A DNA stretch of 64,000 bases from Leifsonia sp. TF02-11 (GCF_017565305.1 NZ_JAGEKP010000007.1:62001-126000); one strand, 5' to 3'. Positions 40,369 to 49,476 are shown, numbered from the stretch's first letter. Program-made: numbers and translations. Notes: generated by a model from the letters alone, not told the origin.

Positions 40369-41340
40369 ATGACCTCCCCGTCCACCATCCAGGCCGAGCG
40401 CCCCGGAGCGGCACCCGCGCGGCCGCCGGCGTCGGCGGCACGGCGTCGCAGACGCCCCACCGCCGACGCGGGGTGGCGGAAGGGGTGGCTGGGCCCGGCG
40501 CTGATCGTCCCCGCGATGCTGATCTTCCTGGTCTACATCGCCTACCCGGTCGTCGCGAACCTCGTGCTCAGCTTCTTCGGGAACAGCGACCTCGACCCCG
40601 CCCTGTCGTTCGTCGGCCTGAAGAACTACGAGTGGGTCGCGACAGCGCGTCCGTCGCTGCTCGCGTTCCGCAACGTGCTCGTGTTCGCCGTGCTGACCGT
40701 TCCGGTGCAGATGGTCCTCGGCCTCCTGTTCGCCGTCGCCCTGCAGGGCAAGGGGATCGTCCGCGGGATCCTGCGGACGCTCCTCTTCCTCCCCGTCGTG
40801 CTGACGCCGGTCGTCGTCGGCTACCTCTACGCCGACCTGCTCGAGGCGTCGAACGGTCCGGTCAACACCGCTCTCCGCAGTCTCGGTCTCGGCGTCGCGG
40901 CGCAGCAGTGGCTCTCCGACCCCGCGCTCGCCCTCCCGGTCGTCGCGTTCGTCAATGTGTGGATGTGGACGGGCTTCAGCATGGCGATCTACCAGGCGGC
41001 GCTGTCCGCGATCGACGACGAGGTTCTCGAGGCGGCCTCGCTCGACGGAGCCAACCGGTTCCAGAGTCTCTGGCACGTCCTCGTGCCCATGCTCCGACCC
41101 GCGCACTTCTCTCTGCTGATCCTGGGCGTGATCGGCACGCTCAAGACCTTCGACCTCGTGTACGTGCTCACCAGGGGCGGTCCGGACAACGCCAGCCAGG
41201 TCCCGACCACGCTCCTGTTCCAGACGCTGCTCGACGGCCGCGACGGCCGGGCCGCCGCCATCGGCACCGTCGTGTTCCTGCTCGCCATGATCTGCACGGC
41301 GTTCCAGCTGCGCCAGTACCTGAAGGGGGACCGCTCATGA
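40369..41340 (+). CDS. sugar ABC transporter permease (MalF type)
   Basis: A 323-aa permease with six membrane helices and the EAA loop LEAASLDGANRFQSLWHVLVPM near residue 222. A Pro/Ala/Arg-rich N-terminus of about 45 residues precedes helix 1 (LIVPAMLIFLVYIAYPVVAN). AAAGGAA lies upstream of the ATG. It forms the channel with the next gene product; the ATPase must be encoded elsewhere. Confidence 0.92.
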   Translation: MTSPSTIQAERPGAAPARPPASAARRRRRPTADAGWRKGWLGPALIVPAMLIFLVYIAYPVVANLVLSFFGNSDLDPALSFVGLKNYEWVATARPSLLAFRNVLVFAVLTVPVQMVLGLLFAVALQGKGIVRGILRTLLFLPVVLTPVVVGYLYADLLEASNGPVNTALRSLGLGVAAQQWLSDPALALPVVAFVNVWMWTGFSMAIYQAALSAIDDEVLEAASLDGANRFQSLWHVLVPMLRPAHFSLLILGVIGTLKTFDLVYVLTRGGPDNASQVPTTLLFQTLLDGRDGRAAAIGTVVFLLAMICTAFQLRQYLKGDRS

Positions 41341-42107
41341 AGGCGGGCCGGATCGCCGTGACGATCATGCTGTTCGTCACCATCGTGTGGATGCTGCCGC
41401 TGTACCGGCTCGTCTCCGTCTCCCTGTCCGGCGGCGGGGTCGCGAACTACGCCGCCGTCGTCGCCAAGGAGGGTATCGGGCGCTACCTGCTCAACAGCGC
41501 CGTCGTGACGGCGTTCACCGTCGTGCTCGTGCTCGCGCTGGCGTCCGTCGGAGCCTTCGCCTTCAGCAAGCTCCGCTTCCGCGGGAGGAACGTCGTCTAC
41601 GGCCTCCTGCTCTCGGGCCTGATGATCCCGGTCGCGGCGATCCTGGTCCCGCTCAGCGGCATCCAGCAGGCGCTGGGGCTGTACAACACGTATCCCGGGC
41701 TGATCCTGCCGTACACGGCGCTCGCTCTGCCCTTCGCGCTCGTGATCCTGCGCGGGGCGTACGACGGGCTCCCCGACCAGCTGCTGGAGGCGGCGGTGGT
41801 GGACGGGGCCAGCACCTGGCGGGCGTTCCTGCGCGTGATGCTCCCTCTGACGACGCCGACGCTCGTCATGGTCGGGATCTGGACCTTCCTCAACTCGTGG
41901 AACGAGTTCCTTCTCGCACTGCTCTTCATGTCGGCCCCCGAGATGCGGACGGTGACGGTGGTGCCGGCCAGCTTCCAGCTGTCGTTCTTCGTCGACGTTC
42001 CGAAGATCTTCGCCGCGCTCGTGATCATCCAGCTCCCCGTGGTCCTGCTCTACGCCCTCCTGCAGGGCAAGTTCCAGCGCGGCCTGACGGCGGGAGCGGT
42101 CAAGTGA
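41337..42107 (+). CDS. sugar ABC transporter permease (MalG type)
   Basis: A 256-aa permease, compact for the type, with six helices and the EAA loop LEAAVVDGASTWRAFLRVMLPL near residue 158. The FLNSWNEFLLALLF motif follows. The start overlaps the previous stop (ATGA), and its own stop overlaps the mutarotase GTG start, so the operon is translationally coupled. Confidence 0.92.
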   Translation: MKAGRIAVTIMLFVTIVWMLPLYRLVSVSLSGGGVANYAAVVAKEGIGRYLLNSAVVTAFTVVLVLALASVGAFAFSKLRFRGRNVVYGLLLSGLMIPVAAILVPLSGIQQALGLYNTYPGLILPYTALALPFALVILRGAYDGLPDQLLEAAVVDGASTWRAFLRVMLPLTTPTLVMVGIWTFLNSWNEFLLALLFMSAPEMRTVTVVPASFQLSFFVDVPKIFAALVIIQLPVVLLYALLQGKFQRGLTAGAVK

Positions 42108-42460
42108 CCCAGAAGGTCTGCTTCCTGCTCCGCATCGACCCGGCGGCGAGCGACGAATACGTGGAGCGGCACGACAGCATCTGGCCCGAGATGCTGGAGG
42201 CCCTGCACGAGAGCGGATACCGCAACTACTCGATGTTCCTCGACCCGACCGGGCTGCTCGTCGGCTACCTCGAGACGGACGACTTCGCCGTCAGTAGCAG
42301 CAGGATGGCCGCCCACCCGGTGCAGCAGCGCTGGAGCGATTCGATGGACGCGATGTTCCTCCCCGTCGACCCGGACCGCCCGGTCGGCGCCATCGCGCCG
42401 CTCCGGCACGTCTTCGACCTCGACCGGCAGCGGGCCGCGCACCCGGAGGGCGTCGCGTGA
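42104..42460 (+). CDS. rhaM: L-rhamnose mutarotase
   Basis: A 118-aa protein of the RhaM/DUF718 family. VCFLLRIDPAASDEYVERHD and IWPEMLEALHESGYRNYSMFLDPTGLLVGYLE match the family pattern, including the His and Trp residues near the active site and the closing WSDSMDAMF region. It interconverts the alpha and beta anomers of L-rhamnose in the cytoplasm. Its place in a LacI-controlled ABC operon points to uptake of rhamnose or a 6-deoxyhexose glycan. The GTG start overlaps the permease stop (GTGA). Confidence 0.9.
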   Translation: MTQKVCFLLRIDPAASDEYVERHDSIWPEMLEALHESGYRNYSMFLDPTGLLVGYLETDDFAVSSSRMAAHPVQQRWSDSMDAMFLPVDPDRPVGAIAPLRHVFDLDRQRAAHPEGVA

Positions 42461-44214
42461 TCGCGCGCTCTGTCCGCATCGCCGTCCTGGGGACGCCGTC
42501 GCAGCCGGAGACCGACTGGTCGGCCGCGCGCCTCCGCGATCTCCGACGGGACGGGTTCACCGACATCCAGGTGAACATCGCCTGGTCCTACCGGCCGGCC
42601 GATGAGGTGCTCACCCTCGAGGACCTCGTCGCGGTCGAAGGCGCTCCGGCGTCCGGAGGCCGCGACGGCGACGGCGGGCGCGCCCGACGCCTCGCGGCGG
42701 TCCGCACGCGAACCGAGGCGGCGCACGACGCCGGACTACGGACGCTCCTCCACGTCGGCCTGCCCTACCAGGGCCGCGCCGGCTTCGACGGCGAGGCCCT
42801 GCCGCAGTGCGTCTCCGACCCCGCGACCGCGGAGCGCTACGACGCCGCTCTCGGCGAGCTCGCCGACCGGTTGCCGGATCTCGACGACCTCCTGATCTAC
42901 ACGTACGACCAGGACGCCTGGCTGTGCAGCGAGTTCGGGGACTGCCCGCGCTGCTCCGGCGTGCCCCTCCACCGCCGCCTCCCGGCGTTCCTCGCGTCGC
43001 TCGCCACCCGGTGGCGCCGGCTCCGGCCGCACGGCCGGCTGTGGTGGGAGCCCTGGGAGCTCTCGGCCGGGCAGGCCCTCGCCTGCATCGACGCCCTCGC
43101 GGGCGTGCCGATCGGTCTCATGCTGCACAGCAACGTCGGCGAAGTCATCTCGACGGCCGCCGCCGACCGCTTCGTGCGGTCCGCCGTCGCCGGGGCGGCG
43201 CGCGGGGGCGTTCCCGTGGTCGTCGAGGTCTTCCTGTCGTCGTCGAACGAAGAGGTCGAGCCCTGGCGGCACCTGCCCGTCCCCGGAGTGACACTGCGGC
43301 AGCTCAGGGCGGTCGAGGCGCTCGACGGTGTCGCCGGGATCAAGGAGTACTTCGGGTTGCAGGCCGACCCGTTCGACGTGAACGCCCTCGCCGCGGCGGC
43401 GCACTTCGCCGATCCCGGCGCTGCCGACGACACGGTCCTCGAGCTGCTGGCCGCCCGGTTCGAGCGGCCCTGGCTGGCGCGGTTCTGGCGGCTCGCCTCG
43501 GAGGCCTACGAGCTCTACCCGTGGGACGCGTCGTGGTTCGTCCGCCAGCTGGGCCGGAGCGAGCCCGTGCACGCGCTGTCGGCGGCGACGGTCCGCGGCA
43601 CTCAGACCGCGGCGTCCGAATGGGACACGCCGGCGTGGCGGTCCACTCGGCACGCGGTGTTCCAGCGCGTCGACGACAGCGAGCCGCACCCCTGGCTTCT
43701 CGAGGATGTGCAGCTGCGGTTCCAGGCCGCGGCCGACCGCATGACCGAAGCGCTCGCGGGGGTTCCCCACAGCAAAGCCGGCGGGGAGGCGACCGATCCG
43801 GACGACGCCGTGGCCGCTCACGTCCGCGCCCAGGTGAGCGAGGCCGAGGGGTTCGTCACCCGCACGACCGCCTACGCCTGTCACCTCAGGGCGACCGCGC
43901 TGGCGGCCCTGATGCGCTCGGCGCCACCGGAACGGATAGCGCCGCTGACGGAGGAGCTCCGAGCCGTCCTGCGCCGCGACGCCGACAACCAGGTCCGCGA
44001 GCTGCGCCGCCGCGCGGCCCGACCCGACGACGTGGCTCCGCCGTCGGCGCTGCAACTCGCCGAGCGCTGGGTGGTCCCCGCGCGGGACGACCTGAGCGAG
44101 ATCGTCGCGGCGATCGCCCTGCTCGACGACGACCCTGTCGCGTTCCTCGACCGCTACCTGCTCCCGCAGCCCGGGACGGCCGACGCCGGCCAGTTCAGCG
44201 TCACGTCCCGCTGA
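42457..44214 (+). CDS. hypothetical 585-aa protein with a TIM-barrel-like half and a Cys motif
   Basis: A 585-aa cytoplasmic protein. Residues about 1-300 show alternating strands and helices of a TIM-barrel type (TDIQVNIAWSYRPADE, LRTLLHVGLPYQGRAGF, LLIYTYDQDAWLCSEF, WWEPWELSAGQ, VPVVVEVFLSSSNEEV). A Cys cluster LCSEFGDCPRC near residue 150 has the C-x6-C-x2-C spacing. Residues about 350-585 are helical and Arg/Ala-rich. No family was recognised with confidence; similar Cys clusters occur in GH20-like DUF4838 proteins. It is coupled to the mutarotase gene (GTGA) and precedes the large exported enzyme, so a role in glycan processing is likely. Confidence 0.6.
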   Translation: MIARSVRIAVLGTPSQPETDWSAARLRDLRRDGFTDIQVNIAWSYRPADEVLTLEDLVAVEGAPASGGRDGDGGRARRLAAVRTRTEAAHDAGLRTLLHVGLPYQGRAGFDGEALPQCVSDPATAERYDAALGELADRLPDLDDLLIYTYDQDAWLCSEFGDCPRCSGVPLHRRLPAFLASLATRWRRLRPHGRLWWEPWELSAGQALACIDALAGVPIGLMLHSNVGEVISTAAADRFVRSAVAGAARGGVPVVVEVFLSSSNEEVEPWRHLPVPGVTLRQLRAVEALDGVAGIKEYFGLQADPFDVNALAAAAHFADPGAADDTVLELLAARFERPWLARFWRLASEAYELYPWDASWFVRQLGRSEPVHALSAATVRGTQTAASEWDTPAWRSTRHAVFQRVDDSEPHPWLLEDVQLRFQAAADRMTEALAGVPHSKAGGEATDPDDAVAAHVRAQVSEAEGFVTRTTAYACHLRATALAALMRSAPPERIAPLTEELRAVLRRDADNQVRELRRRAARPDDVAPPSALQLAERWVVPARDDLSEIVAAIALLDDDPVAFLDRYLLPQPGTADAGQFSVTSR

Positions 44215-44243
44215 CCCGTCCATCACGTGCAAGGAGGCACACG

Positions 44244-47200
44244 ATGAAGCACGCCGCACTGTTCACCGCGGGAGGGGTCGTGGCCGCAGCCGCGGTCGCG
44301 ACCGCCGTCGCCCTCGTCGTCCCCGCTCTGGTCTCTGCTCCGCCGGTCCGGCTCGCCGCGCCCGTCGCGACCTCGACCCCGCATCCGACGAAGGTGCAGG
44401 CGGCTCCGGCGGTCCCGGCCGTCGCGACGGACCCGACGACGACGCCCGCGCCGACTCCTGCCCCGTCGGATCGGACATCGTCGCGGGGATCCGCGGCCCC
44501 CGCGCACGTTCAGCCGGCCGGCGGGGCAGTGGGCAGCTCACCGGGATCGGTCGACGTCGACCCCACCGCACGCACGCTGACGGTGAGCAGCCCGCGGGTG
44601 ACCCTGGCGGTCGACTATTCGTCCGGTGTGCGCCTCACCTCGCTGTCCGTCGACGGACGCTCCGTGGCCGATGCGGCCGGTTCGACGCCATCCGCGTTCC
44701 GGCAGGCCGACGGCACCACGGTGACGAGTGCCGCGGCCACCGACGCCACGGCTTCAAGCGCGGGCGGAGCGACGACCCTCGCCTTCAGCGTTCCACTGGC
44801 CGCGGGAAGCGTCGCCGAGTCGTGGACCTTCGATGTCGTGGGCGCGAGCGTCCGCTGGTCGATCGCGCGGACCTACCATCTCGCCGGCGCGACAGCGTTG
44901 ACTCCCACGACCGGCGCGATCACCTGGGGTGCGGACACCTGGGAGAACGTCCGTCGTCCCGCCGACGGCGGGAACATCCCGGTCGGCGGCGCCGCCCTCG
45001 ACGCAGCCTCGGACGTGTTCACCGCGCACGACGCGCTCGGCCGCAACGGGATCCTGCTCGAGCGTGCGCCGAACCATGCCGTGTTCGACACCTCGCGACT
45101 CGTCTACCTGACCCACGGGTCCGCCGTCGGGCTGTCCGTGACGGCGTCCTCGACCGGCACCGTCGCGGCGCTGCTGGCCCGAGAAGGCACCCCCGCGGCT
45201 CGGGGCGGCCTCACCGGGGGCTGGCGTCTGACGTCCGGCGAGACCCCGTACGCCAACGGGAATCCGAAGGGATACAAGGGCCGATTCTCCGAGGTCGCCG
45301 GCCAGGAACTGCTCGCGCCGTCCACCTATTCGGACGGTGCGACCGAGCAGGCCGCCTTCACCGTCACCCCCGTGGCCACGGCCGACTACTACGGCTCGGA
45401 CCAGCTCGCCGGATTCGACGACGCCGCGCTGCGGAACCTGATCGGCGACTTCGGCCGCACGATCGTGCAGGGCGCAACGATCGGAGCCAGCTCGGAGCGT
45501 TCCTTCCGTGCGGGCGAGGCCCCCGGCTTCACGTCACCGTGGAACGTGTGGTCGCTCGAGCTGCTGCAGGATCCCGGAGCCTTCGCCTCCATGCGCGGCC
45601 AGTTCGACGACATCTTCGCGGAGCCCAAACGCAACCCGGACGACATCAACGCCCCGGTCGGCGGCAGACTCGGCGGCCTGCAGGACACCACAGGACGCCT
45701 GCACTGCTGCGATCCCTACGGGAAGCTGCTCGACGACGCGCAACCCACGTACGAGACCACCGACAACACGCTCAATGCCGTGTTCTCCGTGGCGACGCTC
45801 TACAACCTCGACCCCGACAAGGCCTGGCTCAGCGGCCTGAAGGACTCCGTCCGGCTGGCGCTCGGCTACGCGGAGAACGACCTGCTGATCCGGTCGGGCC
45901 CGACGGCCGGCCTGTTCGCCAACGCCCGGTGCGCCGATCCGCAGAGCCCGACGGGATGCTTCACCGACTGGTCGGAGTGGAACGATCAGTACGACATCGG
46001 TCAGGTCAGCGCCTACCAGAACGTCTTCGCCTACGGCGCACTCACCCGCTGGGCGGAACTCGAACGGAACGTGCTGGGCGACACCGCCAGAGCCGACCAC
46101 GACGACCAGCTGGCGGCGAATCTCAAAGCGGCATACAACCGCGCAGCCGCGGACGGAGGCTTCTGGTCGCCGGCGACCACGTCGTTCGCCTACACGCGTG
46201 ACGCCTCCGGCGCGATCGCGAAGGACTGCTCCAACCTGTTCGCCAACGGCTACGCGTCGATGCTCGGTCTGGTCGACGGCCAACGAGAGCTCAGCTCGGC
46301 GCTCGCGGTCTCCGGCCGCTACGGCACACTGGAACAGACCGGCTATGTCTACGATCACGGCGCCCAGGGCGGCACGGACTTCACCTGGAAGCTCCCGGGA
46401 TCCAGCGCCGCCGACTGCGCATCCGGCGAGAAGCTGGACGACGGCGTCACCCCGCGGATGTATTTCCCGTTCTTCGAGGACGGCGGTGTGCACCTCCTCA
46501 ACGTCCAGGCGTACGCCCCGCTCGCGACCGCGACCGGGGACGCGAGCACACTCGTCGACCAGGCGCGCACCGTCGTCGAGCGCTATACGCAGGACGGCTT
46601 CCTCGGCTGGAGCAACATCCAACCAGACACCCTCCAACCGCGACGCGACATCTGGCAGGAACCGTTCATGGTCAACAATGTGCTCGGCGTCTGGCCGCTC
46701 TACCACGATGTGCTCGGTTTCCAGCCCGCCTACGACCGGCTGGACATCGCTCCCGCGATCGACGCCTCGCTCGTCGGCAGCCACGTCACCTACCGGCTCC
46801 GCGGAACGCAGGACGTCGCCGTCACCTACAACGGGGTCGCGGACTACACCGTGACGACCTCCGGAACGACGCCGATTCACGTGGGCTGGGCGCGCGTGGC
46901 CGGCGAGCAGTACACCGTGACGGTCGACGGGACGGCGCGCACGGTCACGGCGGGCGCCGACGGGATGGTGCGCGTCGACGGCCTGCCGAGCGGAACCCAT
47001 CGGTACGCCCTCACCGGCGCGGCACCGCGGACGGAGGACGATACGGCCGTCCAGTTCTCGTCGCAGTGGTGGGCGGCGCCCGGCGACGGATTCCTCGGCG
47101 GGAGCCTGCGCGGCACCTCGGCGGCGGGGGCGACCGCCCGCGTCGACTTCACCGGCACCGGCATCGACGTCCTCGGCTCGGTGGGCGCGGACAAGGGACG

Positions 47201-47813
47201 GGCAGCGGTCTCGATCGACGGCCATGACCTCCCGGACGCCGACTGGTACTCCGCGACGTCGGCGAACGGGGCACGGACCGTCAGCGTCAGGGGTCTGGCG
47301 CCGGGCGCGCACGTGCTCACGCTGACCGTCCTCGGCACGCACTCCGCCGGAGCCCAGGGCGATCAGGTCACCGTCGATGCCGTCACCGTCATCGGGGGCG
47401 CCACCACCCCGCCCGATCCGGCGGCCGGTGCCGAGACGGCCGTCCCCGCGGCCCAGCTGACCTACTCCTCCGGTTGGTGGGCGGTCGGCGACCCGGCCTT
47501 CCGCTTCGGGCAGCTGCGCGGGAGTTCTCAGGCCGGCGCCTCCGCCGAGCTCACCTTCACCGGCACAGGGTTCGCGCTTTCCGGCTCCATCGGCGGGGAC
47601 AAAGGCATCGCCGTCGTCACGGTCGACGGTGTCGAGGTCGGCCGCCCGGACTGGTACGCGGACACCCCGGCGAACCAGCGACGGGTCTTCGAGCTCGACG
47701 GCCTCGCGCCGGGCACGCACATCCTCCGCGTCGTGGTGGCGGGCGAGCACGGGTCAGCCTCGGTGGGCGACCAGGTCAATCTCGACGCGGTTCTCGTGCG
47801 CACGGGGACGTGA
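44244..47813 (+). CDS. large secreted glycoside-hydrolase-like protein with twin C-terminal modules
   Basis: A 1189-aa exported protein. The N-terminal helix (residues 5-35) is a signal peptide or anchor, followed by a Pro/Ala/Thr-rich linker to about residue 110. A beta-sandwich region (about 115-390) precedes a helical barrel (about 410-840) with FTSPWNVWSLELLQDPGAF, ETTDNTLNAVFSVATLY and DWSEWNDQYDIGQVSAYQN, typical of six-hairpin glycosidases. Two related C-terminal domains (about 932-1055 and 1070-1189) share SSxWW, GxLRGxSxAGA, FTGTGxxxxGSxGxDKG and LAPGxHxL motifs and may bind glycan. AAGGAGG precedes the ATG. Context suggests rhamnoside cleavage, but the exact GH family is uncertain. 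Confidence 0.78.
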   Translation: MKHAALFTAGGVVAAAAVATAVALVVPALVSAPPVRLAAPVATSTPHPTKVQAAPAVPAVATDPTTTPAPTPAPSDRTSSRGSAAPAHVQPAGGAVGSSPGSVDVDPTARTLTVSSPRVTLAVDYSSGVRLTSLSVDGRSVADAAGSTPSAFRQADGTTVTSAAATDATASSAGGATTLAFSVPLAAGSVAESWTFDVVGASVRWSIARTYHLAGATALTPTTGAITWGADTWENVRRPADGGNIPVGGAALDAASDVFTAHDALGRNGILLERAPNHAVFDTSRLVYLTHGSAVGLSVTASSTGTVAALLAREGTPAARGGLTGGWRLTSGETPYANGNPKGYKGRFSEVAGQELLAPSTYSDGATEQAAFTVTPVATADYYGSDQLAGFDDAALRNLIGDFGRTIVQGATIGASSERSFRAGEAPGFTSPWNVWSLELLQDPGAFASMRGQFDDIFAEPKRNPDDINAPVGGRLGGLQDTTGRLHCCDPYGKLLDDAQPTYETTDNTLNAVFSVATLYNLDPDKAWLSGLKDSVRLALGYAENDLLIRSGPTAGLFANARCADPQSPTGCFTDWSEWNDQYDIGQVSAYQNVFAYGALTRWAELERNVLGDTARADHDDQLAANLKAAYNRAAADGGFWSPATTSFAYTRDASGAIAKDCSNLFANGYASMLGLVDGQRELSSALAVSGRYGTLEQTGYVYDHGAQGGTDFTWKLPGSSAADCASGEKLDDGVTPRMYFPFFEDGGVHLLNVQAYAPLATATGDASTLVDQARTVVERYTQDGFLGWSNIQPDTLQPRRDIWQEPFMVNNVLGVWPLYHDVLGFQPAYDRLDIAPAIDASLVGSHVTYRLRGTQDVAVTYNGVADYTVTTSGTTPIHVGWARVAGEQYTVTVDGTARTVTAGADGMVRVDGLPSGTHRYALTGAAPRTEDDTAVQFSSQWWAAPGDGFLGGSLRGTSAAGATARVDFTGTGIDVLGSVGADKGRAAVSIDGHDLPDADWYSATSANGARTVSVRGLAPGAHVLTLTVLGTHSAGAQGDQVTVDAVTVIGGATTPPDPAAGAETAVPAAQLTYSSGWWAVGDPAFRFGQLRGSSQAGASAELTFTGTGFALSGSIGGDKGIAVVTVDGVEVGRPDWYADTPANQRRVFELDGLAPGTHILRVVVAGEHGSASVGDQVNLDAVLVRTGT

Positions 47814-47849
47814 GTGCGTCGTGGCGAAGGGCGGGACGCCGCCGACGTC

Positions 47850-47889
47850 GCCCTGCCGACGGAGGAGGGGAGCGCTTCGCCGGCAGGGC
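47850..47889. terminator. hairpin between convergent genes
   Basis: GCCCTGCCG (47850-47858) pairs with CGGCAGGGC (47881-47889) around a 22-nt loop, directly after the large secreted enzyme and before the end of the LCP remnant. It is likely to stop the rightward operon. Confidence 0.5.
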
Positions 47890-47905
47890 ACGCCACGTCG
47901 ATCGC

Positions 47906-48397
47906 TCAGGAGCCGGGAGCGAACGGCGCAAGCGTGTCGGTCGCGAGCGCGGTGCGCACGCGGGCGAGGGCCGCGGGGTCCACGTTCACGATGGACTGCC
48001 CGTCGGCGGACGTCCCGGTGCCGGCGGTCGGCAGCGTGAAGGTGTGGATGGCCGACGCACCGGAGAGGCGCAGGCTCGCCGCGAGCGCGAGCATGCTCGG
48101 CAGATCGAAGGCGGAGTCGACGCTCACGGCGGATCCGGCGGCCCGGGCGAAGGTCAGCATCGCGGCCGGGTCGGTGAGCACCGCGCGATGGATGAGGGTC
48201 GTGGCGAACCCCACCAGCAACGCCTGCTGGTCGGCCACGCGCTGGTAGTCGGCCGTCGGGAACGCGTACCGTTCCCTGGCGAACGCCAGGGCCTGATCCC
48301 CGTCGAGGTGGTTCATCCCCGTGACGAAGGTGTAGTGCGGCGACTTGACCGTGGTGAAGGCGACGGGGCTGTCGACGTCGACGCCCCCGGCTAGCGC
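47906..48397 (-). pseudogene. C-terminal remnant of a LytR-CpsA-Psr (LCP) family protein
   Basis: About 163 codons encode only the second half of an LCP wall-polymer ligase: ALAGGVDVDSPVAFTTV, GMNHLDGDQALAFARERYAF and DYQRVADQQALLVGF. The conserved Arg-x-Arg-x-Asp and QRxxxQQ positions match the family core, but the membrane anchor and the first half with its Asp/Arg ligands are missing. The frame begins inside the end of the LysM lipoprotein gene and has no start codon with a Shine-Dalgarno; an internal ATG would remove more of the fold. The most likely reading is a deletion that fused the remnant to the lipoprotein gene boundary. Confidence 0.7.
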
Positions 48398-49221
48398 CGG
48401 GCCGGGTCCAGATTGACGCCGATGCCGGAGGTCAGCTGCGGCTCGTCGGAGTACATGAACAGCTCCGGGTTCAGCCACACCAGCTGGGTCTCGGTGAGGC
48501 CGAAGCGGCGCGACACCTGGTAGATCGTGTCGTACGGATTCGGGACGTAGTAGGCGAGCGTGCCGCCGTCGACGACGGTCCGGCCGTGCGCGTACGTCTG
48601 CACGCCGCCGTCCGCGACCGTGAGACCGGGGTACGCGGACGGCAGGCTCCAGGTGATCGCGGTCGCCGCCAGCACCCGCGCGTCGCCGGAGGGGGACTCC
48701 TGGAGCGAATGCAGGAACGTCGGATCCCCGGCGTACGGCGCGGCGAGCCCGAGCGTCAGGACCAGCTCGCCGGAGGCGTCCGTCCCGCTTCCGGTCGGTA
48801 GGAGCCCGAAGAAGGCGGCGTCCTGGATGTTCTCCGGCTTGCCGTCGCGTCGCTGTCCGGTCATCATGAGATCGAGTCCGGTCAGGTCGGTCGTCGCGGG
48901 GTCGTCCGGACGGATGTGCACTTCGATGTCGCGATCGGCGCCCACCACGATGCGGACCGCGCCGGTCACCGGACGGTCGGCGACCGGGTTCGCGATCGGC
49001 TCGTGGTCGACGACCCTGAGCTCGCCTGTGCCGATGGTCTGGCCGGCGACGAGCAGATTCGGCAGCTGCTGCTGGATCGAGGCCGGAGCGGCGCTCGACG
49101 TCGCATTCGGCGTCGGACTCCGGTGGGCCGCAGGCGCTGCCGCCGCGCACCCCGACACCAGCCCGACGACACCGATCACGACCACGGCCGCGGTGACGCG
49201 ACCGACCCCCCGGAAGACCAT
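48391..49221 (-). CDS. LysM-domain lipoprotein
   Basis: A 276-aa lipoprotein. The lipobox VSGC lies near residue 25. The middle part (about 50-215) is beta-rich with NIQDAAFFGLLPTGSG and GELVLTLGLAAPYAGDP. The C-terminus has a LysM domain of about 45 residues: YYVPNPYDTIYQVSRRFGLTETQLVWLNPEL followed by GIGVNLDP, which normally binds peptidoglycan. Its stop codon lies within the frame of the LCP remnant, and both are read leftward. It may be the surviving partner of a cell-wall locus. Confidence 0.78.
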   Translation of the reverse strand: MVFRGVGRVTAAVVVIGVVGLVSGCAAAAPAAHRSPTPNATSSAAPASIQQQLPNLLVAGQTIGTGELRVVDHEPIANPVADRPVTGAVRIVVGADRDIEVHIRPDDPATTDLTGLDLMMTGQRRDGKPENIQDAAFFGLLPTGSGTDASGELVLTLGLAAPYAGDPTFLHSLQESPSGDARVLAATAITWSLPSAYPGLTVADGGVQTYAHGRTVVDGGTLAYYVPNPYDTIYQVSRRFGLTETQLVWLNPELFMYSDEPQLTSGIGVNLDPARR

Positions 49222-49395
49222 GGCCCGACACTAACAAAACTCCGGGTGGCCCGTGTCGCCAGTCGGTGGTGCGAGAAGGGTGCATCCGTTGCCTTCGTAG
49301 CCGGAGAGGCCCACCTCTGCGCCGATCGGTGTCGATGTTCAAACGTTGTGTTACCCGTTGTTTCCCGCGCCCGCGACCGTCGTCGCCTCGGTCGC

Positions 49396-49407
49396 GATAC
49401 TGGCACC
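49396..49407 (+). promoter_or_regulatory. -10 box for a leaderless mRNA
   Basis: GATACT (49396-49401) lies 6 nt before the ATG at 49408 with no Shine-Dalgarno between. It would start an mRNA at the small ORF that is coupled to the FAD oxidase gene. Confidence 0.35.
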
Positions 49408-49476
49408 ATGACGGCGGTACGGAGCGCGTGGACGATCGAGAACGTCGCGTGGACCCTGGTCGTGGTCGCCGGATGA
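49408..49476 (+). CDS. 22-codon ORF coupled to the FAD-oxidase gene
   Basis: MTAVRSAWTIENVAWTLVVV continues to AG and a TGA at 49474-49476 that overlaps the ATG of the oxidase (ATGA at 49473-49476). It contains two Trp codons in 22. It is not conserved-looking and may be a leader peptide that couples translation of the oxidase to upstream initiation. The alternative is that the ORF is coincidental. Confidence 0.35.
   Translation: MTAVRSAWTIENVAWTLVVVAG

Noticed and set aside
47906-48397. The LCP fragment as an intact small gene
   Set aside because: It lacks the N-terminal membrane anchor and half the catalytic core, and has no start codon with a ribosome-binding site at its natural beginning.
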